From: Selenomonadaceae bacterium
Lineage (GTDB): Bacteria > Bacillota > Negativicutes > Selenomonadales > Selenomonadaceae
NCBI GenBank assembly: GCA_017390245.1
Contig: JAFPCE010000185.1
Span: forward strand, 1 to 6,242
DNA length: 6,242 bases
Reading direction: 5' to 3'
Positions 6,181 through 6,242 of the stretch are shown piece by piece. The translations under genes were made by a program, and so were the position numbers. The notes below the pieces were generated by a model that saw only the letters and a list, made by a program, of their open reading frames with translations, searched no databases and was not told the origin of the DNA. Each line of letters begins with the position of its first letter. Positions within the stretch are counted from its first letter, which is position 1.

Positions 6181-6242
6181 CAGTGGCTATTGTTTCCTGC
6201 TTATGGCCTTGTGTTATTATGTGGTGGATGTGCTGGGTTTCC
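6149..6242 (+). pseudogene. Internal fragment of a DUF5009/COG4299-like membrane acyltransferase
   Basis: In the frame starting AAA at 6149, 31 codons stay open to the window edge. They read KLWTSSMVLVSSG, then a hydrophobic stretch (FLLMALCYYVVDVLGF). This resembles the late transmembrane region of DUF5009/COG4299 proteins (heparan-alpha-glucosaminide N-acetyltransferase-like), where a K-x-WTSSFVL segment is followed by LLxLxYWxIDVxGxxxW. Going upstream, the frame hits a TAG at 6137, and bases before about 6148 belong to the lipoprotein gene. The fragment thus has no start, RBS or N-terminal part here. The match is from memory of the family and is short, so the name is tentative; the coding character and change of frame are clearer. 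Confidence 0.5.

Noticed and set aside
1..6242. CRISPR array, tRNA/rRNA, insertion sequence, defence system
   Set aside because: No regularly spaced repeats, cloverleaf-like or rRNA-like sequence, transposase motif or terminal inverted repeats were seen. The window is almost fully occupied by housekeeping genes.

Overview
The window is a stretch of bacterial chromosome, all genes on the + strand. It carries a compact housekeeping operon: cdsA (5' end cut off by the window edge), dxr/ispC, rseP, ispG and proS, followed by the start of a metal-binding lipoprotein gene. The order cdsA-dxr-rseP-ispG-proS is characteristic of Bacillota. Shine-Dalgarno sites are strong, GC is moderate by eye, and the bacterial-type ProRS has Cys-pair motifs around its editing insertion. 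I suspect Negativicutes or a related clostridial line, but the sequence alone does not settle this.

Layout: 1-669 is the C-terminal part of CDP-diglyceride synthase (phospholipid synthesis). 688-1839 is DXP reductoisomerase (MEP isoprenoid pathway). 1906-2994 is the site-2 intramembrane protease RseP. 3027-4094 is the 4Fe-4S enzyme IspG (MEP pathway, GTG start). 4097-5806 is prolyl-tRNA synthetase (TTG start, 2 bases after ispG). Gaps are 18, 66, 32 and 2 bases, so the five genes are probably co-transcribed. They link isoprenoid precursor supply, phospholipid synthesis, membrane proteolysis and translation. The 66-base dxr-rseP gap holds a hairpin that overlaps the dxr stop codon.

The 134 bases after proS (5807-5940) are the least ordinary part. 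They contain a long imperfect inverted repeat ending in a T run, a nested smaller hairpin, and a possible 26-codon ORF that ends 2 bases before the next gene. The next gene (5941) starts like a ZnuA/AdcA-type zinc or manganese ABC-transporter lipoprotein. It loses that identity after about residue 70, and from about 6149 to the window end a different frame reads like the C-terminal membrane segment of a DUF5009/COG4299-type acyltransferase. This is either a real rearrangement breakpoint or, more likely given only about 94 bases of tail, an assembly chimera at a contig end. I found no CRISPR array, tRNA, rRNA, insertion sequence or convincing new multi-gene system.
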